Shown here in pieces: positions 32,373-43,500 of a DNA stretch of 64,000 nucleotides. Each line of letters starts with the position of its first letter. The first letter of the stretch is position 1. Both the position numbers and the translations under genes were made by a program. The notes beneath the pieces were generated by a model. The model was not told the origin of the DNA. It did no database searches and worked only from the letters and a program-made list of their open reading frames with translations. Source of the DNA: Lucifuga dentata (Eukaryota; Chordata; Actinopteri; Ophidiiformes; Bythitidae); NCBI GenBank assembly GCA_014773175.1, contig VXCM01000278.1, forward strand, positions 230,299 through 294,298. Direction: 5' to 3'.

Positions 32373-34076
32373 CTGCCTAAGGTCCCACTGCAACAACCGG
32401 TAATACCTGAGGACCACCAAAATCAAAAAACCGCCAGGTCTGACAAGATAACAGGGGCGATGCTGACTGCGTCTTCATTGTGGCAATCACATATTCCAGA
32501 GCTTGTCCAGCCTGAAATGGGGCAGGAAGAATTAAGGATTCATCTGCCAGAAACTTACAGTTACCGCCAACAATACTAGGAATGTCCAGCACTTATCCCA
32601 TCCTGTTCACCGATACAGTCTGAAGAATGTATATATAAATGAAATGCACCCCAAGCCACAACATAATTGGGGTTTTCTCNTACAGTCTGAAGAATGTATA
32701 TATAAATGAAATGCACCCCAAGCCACAACATAATTGGGGTTTTCTCCTGTTTCCTAAACTGAACTGACTGACCAGAAATGTACAGACTTAACATCTAGGA
32801 ACAATTTTAAGCTCAATCTTAAAATGGGTAAGTTAATTTGTTTTAACTTTGAGAAAATTCTTTTTTGTTTGATTTTTTTTTTTTTTTCACATGATGAAAT
32901 TGTGAAGTTGAAGAAGCTGGATGGGGGAGGGACCTGTGGAGTTAGAGAAGTTATTGTAGATATTCTTCTAGTGCAGAGTGGATTCCAGTATTACTTCTTG
33001 TTCTGTTTAAAATAAGTTAGTCTTAATTTAAAAATACAGCAGTCCACAGTGACTGACTATACCTTGTCTATGTGTTTTTATTTTATTTGATAGTTTCATG
33101 TGTACAGAATTTGTAAAGTTGAGACTTGTAAACGAATATTGGATAAAACCAGGAATCAATTTGGGTTTGTTGATATATAAAAGCCTTGTCTGGATTTTAT
33201 TCATATGTACAGAAGGCACAGACAGCATCCTTCTAATGAGAACTTATAGAAATGTAAAGAGAGCATATGAAGGATTTAAAAAGAAAATAATGGCTACTAC
33301 TTTTCAAGGTGAAGATATATACATAAATATTATATTTTGCGAGGAAAAGAATCTGGCTTGTTTGCCGTCCTATCAATCATGTTTTTGTCGCTGCAATAAT
33401 TCTGTCCAATAAAAGCTGGACTGCTTTTGAACAATCAACAAGAAACAACCAATCAGAAACTAGCAGGACCTCAACGTGAACCCCACCTCTTTTTCCAAAT
33501 TCCCAGAATCCCCTCTCCTAATTCCTTATGTACTAGGGCCTTGATGTGATTTGAGCAAACACAAGTGGACAGAAATCACAAAGATCAAAAATGAAACAAC
33601 TTGAACATGAAAATCATAACAAACTTGAATTTAACTTACAACTTTCCAATCTTCAAACACCCTCATCCCTCCCGTTACTATTTGCACAATTCAGTCCATG
33701 GATGTCGATCACTCCAGGCTATGAATATGAAGGACCCTTTTCTCTAAGGAGCAATAACTTCCACACTGCCTTTCTGATCTTCTCTCCTCCTCTTCCTCTT
33801 TCCAGCTGTTTAGAACAGGGTATCTCCTTTTCACTAGAATGCACTATACTTGATCCTTAATCGTTCATATCTCTGCCAATCATCCGTCTCCCAGGTTCTG
33901 CAATGTTTCAAATGTGACACAATGTGATCTGGGGTTTGGATGCCACACATTCAAAGCAGAATAGCCTCAGTTGATCCTTTATTGCCTTTTAAACCTGCAA
34001 ATGTTAATGAATCTGATGTTAGTGATAAGCAAAGCTGTGATAGCTTCAATTTGTAGTTGTTTTTTTTTTTTTTTTN

Positions 34077-34107
<31 letters not shown>

Positions 34108-36705
34108 TGCATTAATGTGATGTCGATAGCATTTGGCCACTGTGTAAACTTTTATTCCATCATATGCGGATATTGTGCATCTCTTTTCTAATTGGCCGAT
34201 AATCCCTTTGTGGTTCTTTAGGTTTGTGGTGGATTCTTGTATTTAGAACTTAATCAGTTTGGACAATCACACACTAGATGGTCTGTATGCATTTTTGTAA
34301 AAATATTAATAATAAGCTTAAACGGAACAATTTCCTTTCAAAAGGGAAATACTTAACTTGTGAAACTTATTTGCACAACAGAAACAGTTGGTGATACTTA
34401 AACTTAACTGGTTGTTACCTACATACTTGTTTGACAAAATGGTGACAATTTTAGCAAGTGGATTTTAGTCAATTTAAGATTGAGATACTGAACAGTTAAA
34501 ATGAAAATTTTCTCCCAAAATTTAAACTACAATTTGCAACGAAACTTCTTAATGAATAGTGTTACTTATTATACATATATATATAACTGGTTATATAAAT
34601 TCAGAATAGCACTTAGACTTTCACTTCTACTTTGACTAAAATTAGTCTATTTGCAAGCAATATATCTATATCTATATATACTGTATATATATACATATAC
34701 ATATATATATATTTTTGTGCAAATATTCGTTGCCCAGTGGCCAAACAATGAGATGCTATAAGCATGGACCCAGTCACATTAATCATGCATTCAGTGTATG
34801 TTACGTTTACTTGAACCATTTCCATATTCACTTTATGTACAACCTTTCTTTTGTTTGGGCATCATAGTGTCTACATAATTATTAGCGCCCAGCTCTATAT
34901 TCCTTGTCTTTTCCATGCTGCCTCTCACTGACCCATTCACAAACTCACAGGTTCCTTCCCTTGACCCCTGACCCCAAACCCAGATCAGAGGCCAGTGACT
35001 CTTTAAGACAATCACTTGCTCATTAAGACTTGATGCACTACACAGCATCTCTCAGGGAGCAGCTCTTTTTCTGACTTTGCATTAAAAGAGGGTTTAATAT
35101 TTTTGCAAATTTACAAAAAAAAAAAATNTTTTCTGACTTTGCATTAAAAGAGGGTTTAATATTTTTGCAAATTTACAAAAAAAAAAAATTAATTATAAAA
35201 GCATTACTTTTTGAGACAAATACTGCATACGCCACTGATGTATGTCAGCAACAGAATCTGCTCAGACAAGGCTTTGATAAGTGTGTCTGTGTGTACTGTA
35301 TGTGTGTAAAGAGAATGAATTCACTGTCCAAATCTCTTTAGAGCCCAGACAATATGACAAGTGTTGTTGAATAGCACAGTAAGAAACAAACTTATCATTA
35401 GTGTGTGTTAGCATTGTACGCTAATGTCTACTGCCTATTTTGCTGCTTTTGGGGCAGTGTGGGAAGACCACTAGTAAGCTGTGAATCGAGCATCAACACA
35501 CCCCGGGACAGTGAATTCCAGCTCTGAATATGAAGTTTTTTTTGTGTGTGATGTTTTTATTTTCCCTTGTTAGACTGTGAATCAGCGGGGGTGGGATGGG
35601 GTTGTGAGAGGGGATATGCTGGCAAGAACGAGTGGCAACGCAACACTGTAAGTAAGATACTGTAGCAATAAGAACTGGAGGCATTTACTACTGTCATGTT
35701 TGCATTGTAAGATTATTTTTTATTTTATGACTATTTACTATTATTATTGTTCTTATTATGACTACTATTCTTCTATTACTATTAGCCTATTGTTGTTCTG
35801 TTCTATTTGCATGACGTTTCACTGCAATGAAACATTCGGGGCTTATTTGTGTTTTCTCTTCTCATGATGTTGTGGGATTCGTGGGAGGGGTTATTGGCAG
35901 GGTGGGTGTGGGGATTTAGGGCAAATTCATTTCAGTTCATTTAAAAACAAATTTTTGGAAAGAATTTTTAAATAAAATGCTCTTATTTATATGCAACTGA
36001 TTTAAAATTTGTTGTTCGATTTGAAATGTTGATTATTTTTTTTCCCCTCAAACTTTGAATGTGTGAGTTGGTATAACCAGTAAATGAACGGCCCTTTTTG
36101 AACTGGCCTTATTGAGATGGAGCAGAGACCCTCAACCCACAGTGGGAGGGGATAATGTGNGGGGGGGGGGGTCAATCTGTTCTGAATGTTATGAAGTAGC
36201 TTGTTCAGTGTGAGGGGCTGAACGCATCATGCGCCTTTTTCCACTGCATCAACACAGACTGACATCTCAGAGCGCACAATCCAAACAGAAAGTACAGATG
36301 AAGTGCACAGACGTTTTGAATACACATTTCTTACACTCCATCAAACACACTCCACCCAGAACCTCCTTCTCCCTTTCCTGAGAAGACCTGTATGAGCGTG
36401 TACGCGTGACAGAGATGTTGTTTGCTCTACCAGTGCTTTGTAAACTTTATTGCATTACACATGCGTGCAATTGGATTAGTGTTGAAAATAGTTAATTTAT
36501 TGTTTAGAATGTCTTTGCATCCCAGCAAGAGCAAATAAAACAAAATGTAGCAATCTGTAACCAAAACCTAAAAGGTTTTTTGGCTACAGAATCTCTTTTA
36601 CACAGGACAAATAAAACAATACAAAAATACAAAAAATACTTATCTTTTTTCAAAGTGCCATAGCTAGTAAGCAGAAGAGGGACTGGCAGGGCGAGGCGTA
36701 GATGC

Positions 36706-36711
36706 TTTATT
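36706..36711 (-). terminator. trpm6: Candidate trpm6 polyadenylation signal
   Basis: TTTATT on the plus strand is AATAAA on the minus strand, about 660 bp after the trpm6 stop codon. No closer AATAAA was seen. If used, the trpm6 3' UTR overlaps the distal end of the rorb 3' UTR. Confidence 0.35.
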
Positions 36712-36908
36712 GTGTGAATTTTCTTGAGAACCAATCAAAAAAGGGGAACTTGAAGGAAGATGTGTGTTTGCTTACAATGACAAACTTTTTAAGATTCCAT
36801 GTTTTTTTTTTTTCATTTGGTGAGAAAGGGACTCTGCAAGACTCTGAACTCTACTCGCATCCTCTGCGGGGTTCAGCACCAGTTTTCATTTTCATGAGAA
36901 TGAAAGAG

Positions 36909-36910
<2 letters not shown>

Positions 36911-36954
<44 letters not shown>

Positions 36955-36962
36955 TGTGTGTG
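36911..36962. repeat. (GT)n microsatellite in the rorb 3' UTR region
   Basis: GT run with one TTT interruption, seen directly. Confidence 0.9.
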
Positions 36963-37373
36963 TGAGTACCAGAGCCACAAATACCTATGTTTGGTGGATC
37001 AGAATGGGTTGAAGTTCAGAGTTCAGAGCTTGCAGGGCTCTTAGTGAGTCCTCCTTTGAGATGTATATAAAATGTGAAGGTCTGAAGTGATTTTTGTTAA
37101 ATTCTATATTTTATCGCTTTTGTAGACATTTCGTTGTGGGAAGAAAAAATAAAGAAATTTTATGGGTGGATTGCAGCCTTGTTTGTTGTCTCACACATAC
37201 ACATTATGAGACTGTGTGAATTAGATTTTAGTTTAGAAAAACACGTAACTATTTAACAGTATAACAATATCATCTCCTCAGTTGAAAAATATGCAATTAC
37301 AAACAGTATTTACTGAAATTTGAGGTCTTTTTTTGTACTTCCCAGTCAAAGGTTACATCCTGGTTCCATCGTC

Positions 37374-40300
37374 TTATTCTTCTTTGTCTTCTTCTTTCCC
37401 TTCTTCTTTGTCTTTGTCTTCTTCATCTTCTTCCTGTCCTGATGCTGACGCTGCCTCACCTCTCTTCTGGCAGCTTTCTGGATGCTTCCTTAAATCTGAA
37501 CAACAGAAATATCAGTAAGAAAAAAGTCACTCCAGTAATACAGTCATTAGCACAAGAAAGAGAATACTGACAGGCCAGGGAGGAGGTCCACGCATCCGGC
37601 ATGAATAATTTGGTTTGATTTGTTGTAGAGGACCTAAGACGAGAACGAGGAAACACAATGCACCTTTGAAATATCAAAACAACTGTGTCTGAATGTTTGT
37701 GTTCGTTTGCTGGGCTTGTTTGTTTTGGAGCGTGGTTTCTTTCTGAGCAGTTATCCTCCAGATGCCGTTATCGTGTCTACTGAGATACGGTAATTAATAG
37801 CTAATCAAAGCTAATGTCTCAACAGCACATCTCCAGCACAAAGATGTGATTAATATGTAATCAAAGGCCGTGCAGCACAACGCGCAAAGCAGCCCCCCCC
37901 CNCCCCACCTCAAACGCTACTGTTGTCATAGAAATAAATGAACACTCACTGCTTAATTAGTTGGCTTTTGGTTTGTGTTGTGTTTATTTGAAGTGGTCAG
38001 GGATTTATCTCAGAGTCAAGAGTCAATCTCTGCCTTCTGAGTGATGACACAAAGGTGACATATCAAGACGTGTGCACGCGTGCATGAGAGAAAGTAAAAC
38101 ATGCACACGTACAGACGAAAACACTTCTACGTGTATACTAAGACCATGTGTTACCTATTTTGACAAAAATTCTGCACATGCTTTCACAATGCAAATATGC
38201 ACATACACACACTTCCTCTCATTCAATCTCACAAATAGACACACACATACACATAAACAGATGCTGTACATTTCCATCATCCCCTTTCATGTACCTGTTG
38301 TTGCCCTGTAGGAGTTTATAGCATTAGTAGTTCAAGGAAACTGACATTTTGTTGAGGCTTAAGTTTTGCCACTCCAAGTAGCTTCTAAAGGTCAAAATGT
38401 GCTTAATCTGAAATGTCTATTGGAGAATCAAAAAGTCACAGAAACCCCATTTCTACTGGTGAAATCATGGGTGTTTGCATCTGACAGAATTTATAACTTT
38501 CTGATTCCACCAGGCATGCCAGCTTCACGTGGCAACTGGCCGGGTTTGCTGAGCTGTGAAAGTGTAGAGGGTTTTAATTTCACTCTCAAGCTCTCTTTTT
38601 TCTTTCCATCGCTATGTGTTGTTATCCATGTTTATATAATAAATGCAGTTAAGATAGCAAAGACAAAGCCACACACAAGCACTAACTAACACACAAACAT
38701 GCACACCCAAAACACCATCCCCTCTCTATAAAGGCAGCTTTTCTCCCTACTTTCCAATGTGGATTGTGTTGGATGGAACAGATCAGATGAAGCATAAGTC
38801 AGTGGTGGGCAGCAAAACACCATTTATCCTCTGAGAATCGTTCACACCTTGGACCTGGACAGAGGAGGGTGGGCTGCAACACCACTTATGACCTATACTA
38901 TATGAAAACTGAGTCAGGTCAACTGGATTCAAGTTTTTAATCCTGAAAGGTTTCACCATTCATCCAAATGGCTTCATCAGTCAGAAATGAATGCACAGAA
39001 GTTCTGTGTTATGACATACTTACAATGCTGTCCTAACATTCCTATTACACCTCCATTCATGCAGCCCTTATGACTCCCATGACTCCGATGTGAACAGCGG
39101 AGTCATGTGGCCCAAGGTGTGAGCGACTCTTGAGCATACCCAGTGACCTGGATGACTGAGGACCTTTATTGATGACCTAGGAGTGTGTATGTCCCTGTTT
39201 TCTCACCTGTTAGGCCCAGTCTGCGGCAGCAGTCATTGCAAGTGTGTTTCAATAGGAAGCTGTTGATGGCAGCATCTCCCAGGTTATCAGGACCAAAAAG
39301 CATCTCACCTTGACTACCGCTGCGTTAGAGTTAGAAATGGTATTTAGACTGGAAAAATGTTCCACCTCTTTTTTTTTATAGACATTGGAAGTTCGACATC
39401 TAAAAGTGAAGGTTTACTAGTTTTACAGATCAGTGGTTACTCTTACCTTTGGTCTTCTGCCATAACAACTGTTGGATTAGTCAGCTCCTCACCCACACCT
39501 GTCAAAAATACGGAACACACACTCAACAAATCATATGTGCATACACACACAAACATGCAGCTGACACACACGTAGAAGAGGAATTTACCTTGTACATCAA
39601 TCACCAGCAGCTCTCTACACGAGTACTCATAAGTCCAATGGGAGAATGCTAGGAGCATGTCTTCCAGTGAACAGCAGGGGGCAATCTCCTCTCCTGTATT
39701 GTTGTTATACTTTATGAAGTCACCGGACATGTTTCTTTCAATAGTCAGCCACTGGCCATTTGAATGCCAGAGGACCAGCGATACATCTAGAAACCTGGTG
39801 GAGAGCAGTAACAAATATTAGCACATGTACACACAAAAAACAGACAGAAATACAGATGTGCACACACACACACACCTTGGAGAGTGGTGCATGTCAACAG
39901 GTTTGACGTGGTTGAACACTTGCATCATCTTCTGGGCTGCTCTCTGCTGCTGGATCTCCTACAGAGAAAGAAAGGTTAAATATTAAGTTAAGAAACGATA
40001 AACTACGTGTGAGCAAGTTCAAATTGTCCATTTAATGGTACGATGCAACTAGCTTGTTCAACGTGTCAAATTCGTTCCTAGCTGATCCAGACATGAAGCT
40101 CATACAGTCGTTATAGCAACAGCACATACAGTATGCCGTAAAGTTTTATGAAAATTCTGTAACAACTATGAGAGAGAGTCACCAAATTATCAGCTGGCAG
40201 TCGCAGCAAAGACTATATAAAACTGACGCTATTTGCCAGTTGTTAAATTTAAGAGATTCTTCTTAATCTTAACAAACTTGTGGTACTCTTACCCTTAAAC

Positions 40301-40588
40301 AAAGCTGCAGTGCCGTGCTACCATGGAAGTACCTCTGCCAGGTACGAACCACCTCTGTCCTGAAGGCTTTGACCACATATACCAGACCAGGTCTGAGCAC
40401 CTTTCGCTCTGCCCAGGTACAAAGCACTTTGCAGCCTCGGCGCAGACCCCCATGCAGAGAGCCCGCTTCACTGGAGAGGGGCTGCAGGATGGCAGATAGG
40501 CCTTGTGATGACCAAGAGGAGCTGAGGTTGTCAGGGTTAGCGTCAGAGGATACTTCCTCTAATGTATATACGCTCACCTCTTCACCAC
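37374..40588 (-). CDS. trpm6: trpm6 exons encoding the alpha-kinase domain and C-terminal tail
   Basis: Exons: 40588-40293, 39958-39876, 39794-39589, 39498-39447, 39319-39207, 37495-37374. The ATP-binding Lys is kept in [25 protein letters not shown] keeps the His and KHTCNDCC the His-Cys-Cys of the structural zinc site. [12 protein letters not shown] keeps the first catalytic-site Asp. The motif that reads LTDP in human TRPM6, TRPM7 and other alpha-kinases reads LTNP here (AAT codon in exon 39498-39447), which may weaken kinase activity. The last exon, after a 1.7 kb intron, ends in a Glu/Asp/Lys-rich tail and TAA at 37374-37376. Confidence 0.92.
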
Positions 40589-43500
40589 CTGCAGAGATTG
40601 GGGAAAACCAGAGTACATGAAAACAGTGGAATGACTGACAAAGAAGAAATAAAAATACAAAACTTACGCAGAATGGAAACAGGAGTGAATGGGATGGTAT
40701 AAGCCAGTCTCATCAGGTTATTTCTCTCCATAGCTGTTAACACACAACATAATCAATACATTATAGTTTGGAAGATGTGAGCAATAACACACAATGTGTC
40801 CAGAAATACAAAAATAATGGATGAGGTGTACGTGAAGAATCCCATAACAGAACATTACTTTCTATATCAGGACTCCTCAGAATATATAAATTAATTCATT
40901 TTCTGTATACAATCTTTATACCTGAATAGTGTGGATACAGATTGTCAGTGGACTGGAATGAGGGGCTCTTGGCTACAAACATAAAGGAGGAAAATGAACA
41001 GTAAATGTCAGCTTAAAAAAAGGAACTTCAAACATGTTTTTGGGTAAATTAATTCAGAAATACCTTCAGTCAAAACCCCGCTCTGTAGTCTGCAACAGAG
41101 ACATAAAGATGAAAAATCAATGTAATTATTACAGTCTTCCATTCACTGAAAAATCTCATTGATGGATAATAAACAATTCCAGACTGACCAAAGCAGAGCA
41201 GACTTACGAGGACCTGTGGCTCACAGATTCTGCCCAGCTGCTCAACACTGAATGAGTGGGACTCCACATGTCCTGGAGGCCAAAGCAAGGATAAGTAATG
41301 CAACCTTAATGACATCATATTTACTCAATGCCTTGTTTACTCCACTATATAGCCACAATTTAAAGGACACTTACATGATAGGAAACCCTCCACTTTGGCA
41401 ACAAATCCTTGACTTCAAAATCTGAAACAATATTGATGTTACCATTATTCAGATCTTTGAAACAAAACGTAGATACTTCCTATTTTTTTTGGCTACTAGT
41501 CATTTCCTGTTACATCATAGATTTAGTGAGATGTTAGCATGACAAATCAACAGGCTTCCACCTCTTCATCGTCCTTCTACCACTGTGTACTCAGATTAAA
41601 TGGGATGATCCCTGCTGGCAGAATTTCACTTCAAAATATTCTTCCTTTTCCACCAAAGAACTAGCCATTAATTTATATTAAGTTTAAATTGGACACGTGT
41701 TTCATACTCAGCTGACTGAGGCTGGTTGAAGCAGACCAAGAAGTAGGTTCTCCTCCTCTCAGCCTCCTGTGCCTCCTCCAGATGGTGTCAGATAAATGGG
41801 ACTGTGTGGTTACCTGTTTCATATTAGAAATAAAAAGGCTGAAAGAAGATCAGGTGAAGAATTACGTATGTTTTTTTTGTTTCCTAATGTAACTTTATGA
41901 TTATAGGGAAATCTGAACATAACAACAGAACATATTTTCAGTCATATTACAGTATCTGAGCTGTTTTCTTGTATCTTCACGATCTTCTTGTTCTGGCATT
42001 GTCCTCTGCTGTCTTGAGTTAAATCAGAAGGCGGGGACTCTATAGAAACCAAAAAATGTATGATAATATGTTAGGAACTCTGGCTGTGTACTGGCCAAAA
42101 AAAGAAAAAAAAAATTCAGATTGATATACATTTTAATGTAATTTTTTTCTGACCCCCAACCATGGTTCATGATTATGAAATGCATCAGAAACTACACTAC
42201 CTCTGCCCCTGTAGCTTTGGAGTGATGTGTCCTCTCTGAGGGCCCTCCCATTTCTGGTCATTGGTTCATTGAGGGAAGGTCCTCTCAGTGGACTGAGTGG
42301 AGAACCAGAGAAAGCCATATTCTCCACACCGGATGACAGCGACCTGCAGTAACCATAGGGACAGTCCCTCAATGGGATTGTCTCCTGCTTCCTTCTGGGG
42401 GATTTCATTTTTCTTCCCTGCTGGCTGGAAAGTCTGGACTGAGAACTTGGTTTGTTGTCATCCTGACAAAAGGCAGGATTTACGAAACCCTCTGAGGTGT
42501 CCCGAGGGTCAAGTAGCAGGAGAGCATGACTAGAGGCTTTTGATAATTCTAGATCAGACACCTCGCTCTTTGCACTATTCTCCTCCTGCTCTTCCTCTTC
42601 TCCCTCCTCCTCTTCTTCCATGGAAGTCTCCTCCTGACTGGGATACAAGTGTGGGTCATAGGTCCCGAACTTATGATGTAGTGATTCCAAGCTTCTGTCA
42701 CCAAACCTGGGGGAAGGGGGAGACCTACAGCGGGAGGGTGTACAGGATTCACAGAGAGCTTGATGATGGGAACCTTCCAGCCTCATCTCACTGGAACGTT
42801 GTACAGCAGCAGATTGTTCCTCCTAAATAAACGATCATGCCAGGGTCAAACGCTTTCAGCGACAGAGCAAAGTGAATGTTCATACACGCAGGGATGGTAA
42901 TAGCCACCCTGCAGTGATGACTACCTGTTGCTGAAATTCACTTCATATAACAGCTATAACATTAATAATAACGTTTATAAATCAGTAAAACATATTTGAA
43001 TACAGCACCTCCTTTGCTCCTTCCTCTTCCTCCTCGGTGTGTTCTTGTCTTCTTCCCCTACTCCCCTCGGGAATCACGTGACTCTCATATGATGCCCGTC
43101 TGCTTGTCACCAGGTCTCTCAGCAACGAAGGAGGAGTACTTATACATAGTTTGGCAGAAACAGGTCTCATATTGAATAAATCACTGTGTCCTCCGTATTC
43201 GTGCAGGGAAGCACAGATAGAATGACGTTGGGTAAGACGGGCCTCCTCCTGATGAAGGCTGTCAGAAGCAGTGAGGAATGTGAGGGTGTCCACAGCCTGA
43301 GCTGATAGGTCCTGGAGTTTACCCAGCTGACTGTCCAACTCTGACATTCTGTCTTTAATGAAGCTGACCTTCTCTGAGACCTCTGCCACCAACGTGGATA
43401 TCTCTTTCGCTCTATGGGAAACAAAAAAAAAGTGATGTTTCATATAAAATCCAAGGAGGAAGGGTGAAAATTTGGTCCATTAAGGAGATGCCTGCTGGAA

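Larger units (their letters stand above)
32373..37170 (+). other. rorb: rorb 3' UTR with candidate polyadenylation sites
   Basis: After the TGA at 32370-32372 no further coding exon is seen. AATAAA occurs at 33408-33413 (followed by a GCTGG/CTGCTTTTG stretch) and at 37148-37153, the latter followed by TG/GT-rich sequence near 37176-37190. Long 3' UTRs are usual for vertebrate RORB, so the distal site is a reasonable end. Two duplicated joins (N at 32680 and 35128), a T-run with N at 34076 and a G-run with N at 36160 distort the length. No open frame here resembles a known protein. Confidence 0.55.

Noticed and set aside
38930..39180. Possible Penelope-like or other retroelement fragment (GGCTTCATCAGTC phrase)
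   Set aside because: No open frame or terminal structure could be seen; similarity is an impression only.
40315..40620. 101-codon plus-strand frame
   Set aside because: Antisense shadow of the trpm6 kinase exon 40588-40293.
42297..42830. Plus-strand open frames of 78 and 96 codons
   Set aside because: They are antisense shadows of the long trpm6 linker exon 42822-42201.
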